Part shown: one piece after another, positions 34,402 to 43,808 of the stretch
Numbering within the stretch: position 1 is the first letter of the stretch
How the letters are laid out: every line of letters begins with the position of its first letter
DNA from: a virus
Direction: 5' to 3' (one strand)
IMG/VR virus record: IMGVR_UViG_3300030098_005498
Span: 25,484-89,483 of that record
DNA: 64,000 bases
Notes under the pieces: model-generated
What the model was told of the DNA's origin: nothing
Seen by the model: only the letters and a program-made list of their open reading frames with translations
The model's database searches: none
Translations under genes and position numbers: made by a program

Positions 34402-34920
34402 CTATTTATCAACTCTTTTTGATGATAACATAACCGCAGATTCAATAAAATCTTTATCGTCAATTTGATTCGACGGAATGTAAAAAATATTGATAGTTTC
34501 TGAAACCATTTTTAATACTTTGTGATAGTCTTCATTCCCAATTACACATTTAGGATCTGACACATCTGTAAATATAATTTCTCTTATACCACATTGGTAT
34601 AATGCCTGCAAACAATACAGACAGGGAATTGCGGTTACATAAGCCGAGGCCCCCAGTGTGCTACGTCCTAGTCTTGTGCAGTTATAGATCGCATTTGCTT
34701 CAGCATGAATCATGTATGGATATTTTTCTGGCCTACTTTTAGGAAGTGCATCATCATCAACATTTCTAATAAAACCATTGTATCCACTAGATAACATAGT
34801 TTTATCTTTAACCAATACACAGCCACATTGTGTTTGCTGATCAGGACTTGATCTTGACCAAAAGATTGCTTCCAATAAAAATTTATTATCCCATTTTGTT
34901 AATTTTCTAGATTCAAACAT
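34402..34920 (-). CDS. dCMP deaminase
   Basis: The 172-residue enzyme has the zinc deaminase motifs YMIHAEANAIYNCTRLG (HAE) and VTAIPCLYCLQALYQCGI (PCxxC), plus GCVLVKDKTMLSSGYNGFIR upstream. It converts dCMP to dUMP, the substrate of the ThyX encoded at 13920. Fold length and motifs match ComEB/T4-type deoxycytidylate deaminases. Confidence 0.9.
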   Translation of the reverse strand: MFESRKLTKWDNKFLLEAIFWSRSSPDQQTQCGCVLVKDKTMLSSGYNGFIRNVDDDALPKSRPEKYPYMIHAEANAIYNCTRLGRSTLGASAYVTAIPCLYCLQALYQCGIREIIFTDVSDPKCVIGNEDYHKVLKMVSETINIFYIPSNQIDDKDFIESAVMLSSKRVDK

Positions 34921-34944
34921 GCTACATCCTTAATAGTTCAATAT

Positions 34945-35212
34945 TTGGAATGGCGAATTGGGTAACAAGGCTCGCCACACCCCGTGCTACTTACGCAGCA
35001 AGTGCAAGAGTTTCCTCTGCATTTAAAAATTTGATCTTGTTTTTAGGTAGCCTCAAGACCAACTACCACATGCAACCATTACTTCTATTTGTACGTCGAA
35101 TCTAAGTCACCCCCTTTTTTAATTTATCGAGTGGAGGTGGGGGGAATTGCACCCCCGTCCGCAGCAAATGCCTATAACAGCGTCTACATGTTTAGTTCTC
35201 CAAAAGAAGAAC
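34945..35212 (-). ncRNA. ssrA: tmRNA, circularly permuted (two-piece) form
   Basis: Acceptor piece first (35132-35212): a GTTCTTC/GGAGAAC hairpin, ACTAAACATGTAG, a T-arm with GGGGG/CCCCC, then CACCTCC plus A. After 17 nt the coding piece (35114 downward) starts GGGGGTGACTTAGATTCGACG. GGGGGTG pairs with CACCTCC; TAGTT/AACTA and GCATGT/ACATGT form P2; GGTAG/CTACC with GGTCTTG/CAAGATC form pseudoknot PK1. Twelve nt later a GCA resume codon opens the tag A-EETLALAA-stop (34991-35020). A closing hairpin follows at 34951-34977. Exact ends are uncertain. Confidence 0.88.
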
Positions 35213-35214
35213 AA

Positions 35215-35259
35215 AGCCAATCCTGGGAATCGAACCCATAATATACCTATTGGTTGGCT
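35215..35259 (-). other. T-arm-like hairpin upstream of the tmRNA acceptor piece
   Basis: AGCCAACC pairs with GGATTGGCT (one bulge) around a GGGTTCGATTCCC hairpin that has the tRNA T-loop sequence. No D-arm, anticodon arm or matching 5' acceptor is present, so it is not a tRNA. It may be the 5' portion of the tmRNA precursor or a relic of a tRNA 3' end. Confidence 0.45.
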
Positions 35260-35262
35260 GTA

Positions 35263-35370
35263 TCAATTTAACCACAGCGGTGCTACACTTGTAACAAACA
35301 ACATTACACAAATAGCCCAAAATACCGGATTTAGAACGCAAGTAAACATCCACTGTGAAATAAGCCTCAT
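35263..35370 (-). CDS. 35-residue membrane micro-protein
   Basis: ATG 35370 follows AGGAGAAAAAAG and encodes MRLISQWMFTCVLNPVFWAI followed by CVMLFVTSVAPLWLN, one or two hydrophobic segments. The ribosome site is strong. Function unknown; it lies just before the tmRNA. Confidence 0.5.
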   Translation of the reverse strand: MRLISQWMFTCVLNPVFWAICVMLFVTSVAPLWLN

Positions 35371-35471
35371 CTTTTTTCTCCTATACAATAAAAAGTTAAC
35401 GATGTGGGAATAACTACCATTATGGATTATTACGCATTATGAAAAGAAAATGCGAATATATTGTCTATTTG

Positions 35472-36839
35472 TCAAACTATTATCTCTTCTATTGAAAATG
35501 TTTTTGCTTCCTCTCCGTTAAAGTGAAAAGGAATTTGATCTTCCAATGGAACAGAGTATTTGGCACATCTGCCACAGTTTCTATTTCCACCATTACCACC
35601 GTGGTTGGTGGCTGAATATTTTGAAATATGTTGCACCGGAGATGGGTCAAAGAACCACATAGATCTACCCATTTTGTTCATAATCCCCCCTATAGCGGTA
35701 TCGCTATTTTGGATAGTGTGTGGATTTTTTTCTCTTTCCCTTTTCTTGTTTTCCCATGCTGACTTTGTTTTTATTCTGGCACCTCTCCAGTTTTCTATCA
35801 TCGGATGTTGCATCACCTGTTCTAAAACTTTTCTCGGCCAAATAACTGCACAAGTTCCCCATAGTGCCCTTGTGGGAATATGATTCAGTCCAATAGGTCT
35901 ATAGGGTTTGCTTTTAAGATGTTGTCTTTTACTATAATGCCTGGGTGTATATAATGATACAAATCCAGTTGTGGTACAGGGCCATAAAAATTTTTCAGAA
36001 AAAGACTTTGAGTCTGGGTGGAACAATGAATCATCTTGTACTGTCATTATAATATCTGCATCACTATTGTCAAGTGCATATCTACAGCTTGATATCCAAT
36101 TCCACCAAATTCCTTTTCTTTCTTCGTGAACAATTAGGTTTTCTTTATATTCATCATTTATTTGATACACTCCAGGTTCGGCAAATATATATGGTCTCCA
36201 GCCATTTATTAGCAAAGAATCTAAACAAAGTTGCAATGTTGGTTCTTTTCTTGGTGCTGTTGTCACAGCTACAAACCAATTGTGTTTTTGCCTGCCTTCT
36301 TTTTCTTCCGCTCTTCTTATAGCCGTTTGAACCAGATTTGTACAAACCTTACGGGTAGCAAGGTCTGGAACCCATGACAAAAAACTACGTTTATTTTTTT
36401 CGTTTATTAATCTTTGCACTATGTGATGAATATTTCTCTTGCATCCTTCAATGCCCCATAAGTTCATTTTTTTTGCATAGTTTCTACAGTCGCACGACGG
36501 TTTTTCCATCCACTCTGGAATCATTTTCTTCAATTCTGTACCCGGACCTTCGCCAAAATATTCTTTTGCTTTTTCACGAACTTCTACTCTTGTCTTGTCT
36601 TTATTTGCCAATCTTGCAAATCTAATGCCTTTATTATCTGGAGATTTTTCATATCCTCCAGCGTTTTTACACAATGTACAATGAACTGTTTCAACATATA
36701 CTGTTTGTTTGTTGTTATTTAAACTCGTGGCAAATTTACAAATCATATTATTTGTTGTCGGGCATTTTGTACGCATATTACATGGAAGGTTTTCAAACTG
36801 TTGTGTTTCAACCACTCTAATATTTTTTTTGTTATCCAT
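35472..36839 (-). CDS. glycosyltransferase (GT-A, GT2-like) with Cys-rich N-terminus
   Basis: The C-terminal two thirds of this 455-residue protein show a GT-A fold: WFVAVTTAPRKEPTLQLCLD, RYALDNSDADIIMTVQDDSL (QDD as DxD) and RALWGTCAVIWPRKVLEQVM. The first 140 residues contain several Cys pairs (CTLCKNAGG; CDCRNYAKK) that may bind zinc. It is the largest of the sugar-transfer genes and lies just downstream of the giant fibre gene, so a fibre glycosylation role is possible. Confidence 0.7.
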   Translation of the reverse strand: MDNKKNIRVVETQQFENLPCNMRTKCPTTNNMICKFATSLNNNKQTVYVETVHCTLCKNAGGYEKSPDNKGIRFARLANKDKTRVEVREKAKEYFGEGPGTELKKMIPEWMEKPSCDCRNYAKKMNLWGIEGCKRNIHHIVQRLINEKNKRSFLSWVPDLATRKVCTNLVQTAIRRAEEKEGRQKHNWFVAVTTAPRKEPTLQLCLDSLLINGWRPYIFAEPGVYQINDEYKENLIVHEERKGIWWNWISSCRYALDNSDADIIMTVQDDSLFHPDSKSFSEKFLWPCTTTGFVSLYTPRHYSKRQHLKSKPYRPIGLNHIPTRALWGTCAVIWPRKVLEQVMQHPMIENWRGARIKTKSAWENKKREREKNPHTIQNSDTAIGGIMNKMGRSMWFFDPSPVQHISKYSATNHGGNGGNRNCGRCAKYSVPLEDQIPFHFNGEEAKTFSIEEIIV

Positions 36840-36899
36840 AAAATAATTCCCGAAGTTTATATAATAAATAGATTGATCAACGTATTATAGTTATTTATA

Positions 36900-39800
36900 T
36901 TACTCGTCGCACGATTTTTGTTGCCCAGATGCATCTTTATAACCGCATGGTATTATTATAGTTTGATTAGCATATCCAATACAAGGATTTGTGTCTAATC
37001 CATAACAGTCACAGGAGTTATTCTCTCTCCCCTTGCAGTCATTGATGAAATTAACAACGTTTTCATTTTCATCGCATTCGCAAACACATCCACCGTCACA
37101 GCATTCATTATAAATTGGATAAAATGAATATGCTGACGCTGTACAGCATCCCGTTCCAACAGTTACGCTACCAGTAGCATCTCTCAATAGAGTGTCATCA
37201 TACCAGGGACTAAGTATAACCTTTCTGAAATCTAAGGAAGATCCTAATGCTGTTGCTGCCAAATAACCAGCAGACGTGTTTTTAACTTCATAATCTCTTG
37301 ATGTTAGACTAGCATTGTTTGGATCGTCAAAAGTGTCTGTAGATGCTTCATTGTCTAATGCAGAAGGGGCTCCGGTTATATCACTTGCTAGACAATTCGT
37401 CTTAGGAAGGTTGGTAGAATTTCCTTGTATACATCTATCAGTCGAACTAGAGGAGGTGCAATCACTAACTATAGAGTTTTTTATTGCTCCACCAGCACCA
37501 GAAACTGCCGAAACACCCCTACAGGCGTTGTTAACGGTGGTAGCGTCGTGAAATGTGCAATGGTATATACTTAGAGGTTGGTTTGATGGATTCTGGTATC
37601 TAATAAATCCACTGGTGCCACTTCCAGTGGAAGTGCTAGTAAACTTATAAATTAAAGAATTATACATATTTAAAGCGATACTATGGTTTGGCTTACCTTC
37701 TATCATGAAGTTGCCCCTATTTGACGTGGATATATTTCTCATAATACAACGTTTTATATTAATTGTTTGTGCGTTTGTATTACGAAGACTCCACATTCCT
37801 TGAAAATTCGTTCCAGGATTATTGCCATTAAAGTCAATCAATAAATCTTCAAATGTGAACTCGGGTGCATTTGCTGTCGTGCCCCAAATAAATTGATAAT
37901 TTCCGCTCCAAATAATTCTACATTTACCACCAGCTCCATTAGCCGCGACATTTCCTTCATGAGCAGTGCCACTAGCGGGACGTATAGTAACGCTGTTTAG
38001 AAAAGAGTTTGGATTAATGCCAGTAGTAGAAAATTCAATGGCTGAATTAATTGTATGATCTTCTCCACGTAGTACAAATATAACATCTTGTATATGGTTG
38101 CCCATGCTAGATAATGCAGTAAAGGCTGCCGCAATTGTAGCATAGTCATCGCTGGCGTCTGATCCAACTGTGAATGTAGCTGCTGGAGCTACGTAGGTTG
38201 GCTCATCGCTTGTATAAGTCTTATATGTACAATCTGTCACCTTTGTAAAGTTAACAGGATCTGCATCATCATCAGCAACTCTAAACCAAAGATCATAATG
38301 CATGTCAGTTGCAACTACGTCGGTAGCCCCCCCGGTTCTTTCATTTTCACAAGGAAGACGGTCCTTTCCCTTTGCCGCCGCACAATCTCTTGCACAATCA
38401 CGAACTAACCATGTCCAGGGTGCATAACGGGCTGCGGGATAACCGTGTAATTTTGTCATAGTAGCATCATCTCGCCAGAAGAATGTGCCCCCATCACAAT
38501 GCTCTTCGCAACTGGCTGGAGTTTCTTTATCCATCCATACTTTATTACAATTCGTTCCAGTGCAAGATTTTTTAACTGTAAGAGTAAAATTTTCTGGCCC
38601 AGTCGTAATTCCGGCATCAGCAGTTCCGGCTTCATTCTTTAGTTCTATATAGCTTCCACAGTATGAGAGATCAAAACCACTAATCGTATAAATGCCACTA
38701 TCTGTTCCGGTTTTTTCTACTCGATTACCTTCCGCAATACCCTTTTCAAAAGCCTGATCACACCACGCATAAGTTACACCCCCCGCACCCGCCACGCCAT
38801 CTATTCCAATTTCAGTACAGGTCAATTGATATTCATCTGGATTATCCCATGCATAGTTATTTCTAACAAAATAAATCTGTATGTCGCGTTTAGGACTACC
38901 CTCTGTGCAGGTAATATAAAATGTATAATGTGATGTTTCTTCTACTCCAGGCACTTGATTGTCGTTTTTATCAAGACATTCACATTCTATACACTCTCCT
39001 TCATGAGTTCCAATAGTGTCAGCTGGCTCATCGTTATCACAAAACTGGTTTGGAATTTCTAATTCCGCCGTGTACAATGCTTTTCCAGCCGTGCCATCAC
39101 AAAAGTTTGCGATCGCAGTATCTCCTGCATCATAATATGCTTCGTCGCTATTGTCTACCTGAGATGAAGAATCACAAATTTTAGTAAATGTCAATGTGGT
39201 TCCATTTGTGTCATTGCATCCACATGGGTCAGTGGAAGATGAAATACCGCTTATATCATCAGAAGAGTTTATTAATACCGTGAATTGTTCTGGACATGTT
39301 GTGCAGTCGCTACTGCTTGAACTAAGGTCACTACTTGAACTGGAACTACTAGAACTACTGGAGCTGCTACTCGAAGATGAACTGCTGCTGGAACTACTGC
39401 TGGAACTACTACTACTGCTACTGCTGGAACTACTACTCGAAGATGAACTACTGCTGGAGCTACTGCTTGAAGAACTGCTACTGCTGGAGCTACTGCTCGA
39501 AGAGCTGCTGCTACTACTGGAACTACTAGAGCTGCTAGAGCTACTGGAGCTACTTGAACTACTGGAGGAGCTGCTTGAAGATGAGCTACTGCTGGAACTG
39601 CTGCTGGAACTGCTGGAGCTACTGGAGGAACTGCTGCTAGAACTGCTGCTGGAGCTACTAGAGCTACTGCTTAAAGAACTAGAACTACTGGAGGAGCTAG
39701 ATTCTTCTTCACAGCATTTCTTGCCATGTCCATGACGAACCCTATCTCTAGACCCTAAACCGGGAGGGAAATACTCTTTCCAAACCCCACTCTTCGAGAC

Positions 39801-42800
39801 CCATTTTTTCTGCGGCACCGCAACGCTAACTCCGTTAACATTACGAATGACGACCCCATCCCTGGTGGCGGGTGCGGGGAAAGTCGAGAAGAAGTCGGAG
39901 TTCCCGTCTGCACCCGTGCCGTATACGTCAAGGTGATCTTGGTTATTGTCGTAGAATAATATGGTGCCGCTACTGTCAGTGCTAGACATTAATATAAATG
40001 CCTTGGTTTGTTCTTGCACAGAAGTAGACCCCAAGTTTGTCGGGTAGGTCCATGTCATATCCTGCGTGCCATTCTGTTCAACAGTATTTTCATATGAGAT
40101 TAGCCTACAAGAGATATCTGCACCCGATGGATTATTGAACCACTGGGTAGCAGGATACCAGACATACTGATAAGAAGGCTCTTGAAGATATCCGTCGATG
40201 AGTGAGTTGGTTGAGTGCCCGATAAACCGACACCGCTCTATGATCATCTGATCAAGATTTTGCTGACCTGTGCTTTGCTCCATGTCAAACACTCGCACAG
40301 TCTTGCCATTGAGATTGAAGATGCAATCACTGAACCTGACCTGTGGAGTTCCAATCTGAAAAAACATGATCGAATCTGTAGCGGGCTCCGATCCAAAGGT
40401 GCATTCTTCGCAGACAAGACTCTCTAGTGGGCCACCAGCGGTTCCGCCGGTAAAACCTGATCGGCTGAATGTGCAGTTACGGAAGATGGCTGCATCCGGC
40501 TCAAGGCCCGCTTCGAATGCAAGCGACTTGCTGAATGATGGGCCTCCTTCTCCAGTGATTTGGTATCGGTTGTCGCCCGGATCGAACACGCAGTTGGTAG
40601 CTGTGAACGTGCGGCAGTTCTGAATCTTGCACGCAGTCTGTCGCCCGTCTACACCAGAGTCGCTCTGGACATTTCTAAGTGTACAGTTGGTCATGGATGC
40701 GTTTGTGACGTAGCCCCCCGGCAGACTACCGTCGCCGCCAGTGTTCCAATTACACTCAGCATTGTTTCCTTCGGGGCCATTGGGAGCAGACTTGATTGTC
40801 CCTGTTGCGGGAGATGATGCACTACCGCTCATTGTATAAGTGTATGTGTTTGCGTCAGAAACAGTTATCGTAAATGTACCGTTATAATTTGCTTCGTTAG
40901 CACCAGATATGAAAACCTTTAAACCTGTTATTAACCCGTGAGAAGTGTGAGTTACGGTCGCTGTTGTGCCAGCACTGGTTATGGTAACTACATCGTTGGG
41001 GCCACGCGAGTCAACATCTACATCAACATTCGTAAACGAGACTGTATTCAGATCCCGATACTCAGTACCGCCATTGATGGTTCTAGCTCTAACAGTAAAG
41101 CCACGACGATTATTAGTAAGGGTAGCATCACTGACATCTACATAATCACCATAAGTCGCAATAGCGTTGTAGTCGTTGCCCGTTGCTGTGAAGTTAGTTA
41201 CAGTACAGTTGTCACCGTCGATGACAAGCCCTTCACCCGATGCTTCCCACGTAGCACCGCCAGCGGTTACAGCTTGCTGGGAAGCCATTATATTATTGAC
41301 TTGGCAATTATCTACAACGATGTTGTCACCGTCAATCACCATGCCGAGAGGAGTATTGGTCGATGCCCCCGTGTATTCATTATTGCCATCTACGATGAGT
41401 TGATCAATATCACAGTCGGAACCGGCGAACTTGACAAGATATGTCCAAGAACTGTCAGCTGGCTTTAGTGTTAGTCCATTGAATTCATAGTCTACATTGA
41501 CTGTATTAAACAGGAACTCTGATACGAGTACAACACCATCGCTAGAACAGATGATAGTGTCTCCAGATTGTGATGCTGTATTAGCATCGGAAAGTGCTTG
41601 ATTAGAGCTGGGCTGGCTGGATAGTCCGCCATACTCTGCCACTTTGACGCCTCCACGCGAGATCTCCACGGTGAAGTTGGGTTGTACTCCAACCCCTAAA
41701 CTAACACTGCCAGACGAGCTTCTTAAGGGAGAGCTAAGATACCAAGAGGTTTCCAATAATTTTGTCAAGGCATCTGTAGAACCCAGAGCTGTTCCAGATA
41801 AATATCCTAAAGATGAGCTTTTAACAGTGTAGTCTCTTGCTGTCAATGCTGCACTCGGATCTGTAAAGGTATCTGTGTCAGCTTCGTTTATAAGTCCAGA
41901 ACTACCCTGACTATCACTAGTCAGAGTATCTGTCAATGCTAAATCTGCTGCCAGTCCCTGAACAGTTCTAAAATCAGTTGTCGCATCAGCTGTTATATCA
42001 CTTACTATACTATTCTTAATTTGAGCTTGATTTGTTACGGATTGTACGTAAACACCTCTAGCAAAGTTTGAAAATCCTCCAGTTTGCACAGCATTAAAGT
42101 CATGCAATATACTATGATATATACTTAAAGTACCATCTGTGCCAGAAGACCATCTAATAAAACCACAATTAGAGTTATTAGCTGCATAACTATTTTCCAT
42201 CTTGTAAAGTAAACAATTATACAGGTTAACACTCATATCAACACCAGTTCCTGCACTCCTGATCATATATTGACCGGCAAGAGAACTTGAACTATTTCTC
42301 AAAATACAACGTTCCATTGTTAGCGATTGAGTGCCGATGGAGTCTATCTGAAAAAAAGCGTTGTTTGAAACACCACAATCGTTTCCTTGAAAGTCAATTA
42401 ATAAATCTTGAAAAAGATAGTCCGGTGAACCTGTTGTTTGTTCCCATTTAATTTGATAATCTCCACCCCAAAGTATTCTACATTTTCCACTAGAACCAAG
42501 TATTGCAAGATTACCTTGATGAGCGGCTCCAGAAAAGGGACGGAGAGTTACATTAGTAATTGCCAAATTTGTATCAATTCCAGTAGTTGAAAACGTAACA
42601 TTGGAGTTTATTGTATGATCTTCTCCACGCAATTCAAAAATTACTGTAGCGTTGGGAATAAACTCTAAATCAGTAAGAGCTGCTTCCACTGTAGCATAAA
42701 CATCACTACTATCCGAGCCAACTGTATAAGTATATGATGACGGAACGTATTCATTATTACACCCAACTGTAACGTCTCCAACCCTCATTCTTAGGGGTTT

Positions 42801-43784
42801 GGTATCATAGTAGGGTGTCGCTAATGGTTTTCTTAATACATCTGTAGTTCCTAGTGCTGTCCCGGCACTATAACCAGCTGACGTGTTTTTAACAGTGTAG
42901 TCTCTTGATGTCAAAGTAACATTGTTTGGGTCTACAAAAGTGTCTGTGTCCGTTTCACTATCTAAAGAGTCTGGACTGCCTGTTGAGTCACTGGTTAACA
43001 CGTCTGTTTTAGCAAGATTGGCAGAACTTCCCTGTATACATTTTGCATCGCCAGACCCAGAAGCTGTTACACTGCTTACTATAGAGTTTTGTATTACTCC
43101 ACCTGGGCCTGAAGACGCAGACACACCCCTAGCGTTATTGTCTGTAGTAGTAAGATCATGAAATGTACAATGACGTATACTAAGCGGTGCGGTTGTACTT
43201 CCCTGAAGCCTAACGAAACCACTAGCACTTCCAGTACTTCCAGAAGTATTTGTCATCTTATAGAATAGACAACTAAATAGATTAATGCTAATATCACTTC
43301 CAGGCTTTGATTCCATTATGTATTGGCCTCTACTGCTGGAAGAGGTATTTCTAAGAATGCAACGCTCTAAGGTGACAGTTTGTGCATTAGTGTTACGAAA
43401 ACTAAAAATACCCTGAAAATTACTTCCAGCATTGTTTCCTTGGAAGTCTATTAAAAGATCCTGAAATTTAAAATTGGGCGTATTGCTTGTAACTTCCCAG
43501 AGCCATTGATAGTTACCACCCCAGAGTATTCTACATTTACCACCAGAACCATCTGCGGCTAGATCTCCTTCGTGTGCAGTTCCACTAGCGGGACGTATGA
43601 TAACGTCAGAAATGGCTGAATTTGGATTAATGCTAGTAGTGGAAAACTCAGTATCAGCATTGATCGTATGATCTTCACCCTGTAATTCAAAAATTACTTC
43701 TGTATCAGTAAGGGTTGATAGAGCAGAAAATGCGTTTGTAATTGTTGCATAAGTGCCCGTAGATCCAACAGTATAGGTTGCCAT
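36900..43784 (-). CDS. giant beta-helix fibre protein with polyserine tract
   Basis: This 2294-residue protein has three homologous blocks starting ATYTVGSTGTYATITNAF (residue 2), YTYTVGSDSSDVYATVEAAL (about 350) and ATFTVGSDASDDYATIAAAF (about 1870), each with GEDHTIN and GGKCRILWGG and a pectate-lyase-like parallel beta-helix. Between them are a beta-helix section of different composition (about residues 700-1356), a polyserine tract (about 1360-1490) preceded by KKCCEEE, and a Cys-rich segment; the C-terminus is also Cys-rich. It is probably a host-binding fibre or adhesin. No depolymerase site was confirmed. Confidence 0.75.
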   Translation of the reverse strand: MATYTVGSTGTYATITNAFSALSTLTDTEVIFELQGEDHTINADTEFSTTSINPNSAISDVIIRPASGTAHEGDLAADGSGGKCRILWGGNYQWLWEVTSNTPNFKFQDLLIDFQGNNAGSNFQGIFSFRNTNAQTVTLERCILRNTSSSSRGQYIMESKPGSDISINLFSCLFYKMTNTSGSTGSASGFVRLQGSTTAPLSIRHCTFHDLTTTDNNARGVSASSGPGGVIQNSIVSSVTASGSGDAKCIQGSSANLAKTDVLTSDSTGSPDSLDSETDTDTFVDPNNVTLTSRDYTVKNTSAGYSAGTALGTTDVLRKPLATPYYDTKPLRMRVGDVTVGCNNEYVPSSYTYTVGSDSSDVYATVEAALTDLEFIPNATVIFELRGEDHTINSNVTFSTTGIDTNLAITNVTLRPFSGAAHQGNLAILGSSGKCRILWGGDYQIKWEQTTGSPDYLFQDLLIDFQGNDCGVSNNAFFQIDSIGTQSLTMERCILRNSSSSLAGQYMIRSAGTGVDMSVNLYNCLLYKMENSYAANNSNCGFIRWSSGTDGTLSIYHSILHDFNAVQTGGFSNFARGVYVQSVTNQAQIKNSIVSDITADATTDFRTVQGLAADLALTDTLTSDSQGSSGLINEADTDTFTDPSAALTARDYTVKSSSLGYLSGTALGSTDALTKLLETSWYLSSPLRSSSGSVSLGVGVQPNFTVEISRGGVKVAEYGGLSSQPSSNQALSDANTASQSGDTIICSSDGVVLVSEFLFNTVNVDYEFNGLTLKPADSSWTYLVKFAGSDCDIDQLIVDGNNEYTGASTNTPLGMVIDGDNIVVDNCQVNNIMASQQAVTAGGATWEASGEGLVIDGDNCTVTNFTATGNDYNAIATYGDYVDVSDATLTNNRRGFTVRARTINGGTEYRDLNTVSFTNVDVDVDSRGPNDVVTITSAGTTATVTHTSHGLITGLKVFISGANEANYNGTFTITVSDANTYTYTMSGSASSPATGTIKSAPNGPEGNNAECNWNTGGDGSLPGGYVTNASMTNCTLRNVQSDSGVDGRQTACKIQNCRTFTATNCVFDPGDNRYQITGEGGPSFSKSLAFEAGLEPDAAIFRNCTFSRSGFTGGTAGGPLESLVCEECTFGSEPATDSIMFFQIGTPQVRFSDCIFNLNGKTVRVFDMEQSTGQQNLDQMIIERCRFIGHSTNSLIDGYLQEPSYQYVWYPATQWFNNPSGADISCRLISYENTVEQNGTQDMTWTYPTNLGSTSVQEQTKAFILMSSTDSSGTILFYDNNQDHLDVYGTGADGNSDFFSTFPAPATRDGVVIRNVNGVSVAVPQKKWVSKSGVWKEYFPPGLGSRDRVRHGHGKKCCEEESSSSSSSSSLSSSSSSSSSSSSSSSSSSSSSSSSSSSSSSSSSSSSSSSSSSSSSSSSSSSSSSSSSSSSSSSSSSSSSSSSSSSSSSSSSSSSSSSSSSSSSSSSSSSSSSSSSSSSSSSSSSDLSSSSSDCTTCPEQFTVLINSSDDISGISSSTDPCGCNDTNGTTLTFTKICDSSSQVDNSDEAYYDAGDTAIANFCDGTAGKALYTAELEIPNQFCDNDEPADTIGTHEGECIECECLDKNDNQVPGVEETSHYTFYITCTEGSPKRDIQIYFVRNNYAWDNPDEYQLTCTEIGIDGVAGAGGVTYAWCDQAFEKGIAEGNRVEKTGTDSGIYTISGFDLSYCGSYIELKNEAGTADAGITTGPENFTLTVKKSCTGTNCNKVWMDKETPASCEEHCDGGTFFWRDDATMTKLHGYPAARYAPWTWLVRDCARDCAAAKGKDRLPCENERTGGATDVVATDMHYDLWFRVADDDADPVNFTKVTDCTYKTYTSDEPTYVAPAATFTVGSDASDDYATIAAAFTALSSMGNHIQDVIFVLRGEDHTINSAIEFSTTGINPNSFLNSVTIRPASGTAHEGNVAANGAGGKCRIIWSGNYQFIWGTTANAPEFTFEDLLIDFNGNNPGTNFQGMWSLRNTNAQTINIKRCIMRNISTSNRGNFMIEGKPNHSIALNMYNSLIYKFTSTSTGSGTSGFIRYQNPSNQPLSIYHCTFHDATTVNNACRGVSAVSGAGGAIKNSIVSDCTSSSSTDRCIQGNSTNLPKTNCLASDITGAPSALDNEASTDTFDDPNNASLTSRDYEVKNTSAGYLAATALGSSLDFRKVILSPWYDDTLLRDATGSVTVGTGCCTASAYSFYPIYNECCDGGCVCECDENENVVNFINDCKGRENNSCDCYGLDTNPCIGYANQTIIIPCGYKDASGQQKSCDE
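39310..39708 (-). repeat. serine-codon tract
   Basis: About 130 consecutive serine codons, mixing AGC, AGT and TCN and broken by single Leu and Asp codons, encode a flexible linker within the giant fibre gene. Codon mixing limits slippage, suggesting selection for the amino acid rather than a simple microsatellite. Confidence 0.85.
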
Positions 43785-43808
43785 TCCAGTCCTTCTATAA
43801 AAATTTAA

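Noticed and set aside
35190-35290. A complete tRNA gene
   Set aside because: Only the T-loop is convincing; the apparent D-arm is the end of a membrane micro-gene, and no acceptor or anticodon stem pairs.
36893-36900. T4-type late promoter TATAAATA after the giant fibre gene
   Set aside because: A single occurrence in an AT-rich gap, without similar copies before other structural genes.
39196-39735. Plus-strand frame of 179 residues rich in Leu and Glu
   Set aside because: It is the reverse complement of the polyserine codons and has no ribosome site; a shadow of the giant fibre gene.
40215-41468. Several overlapping plus-strand frames
   Set aside because: They lie wholly inside the continuous minus-strand fibre gene and arise from its GC-richer composition.
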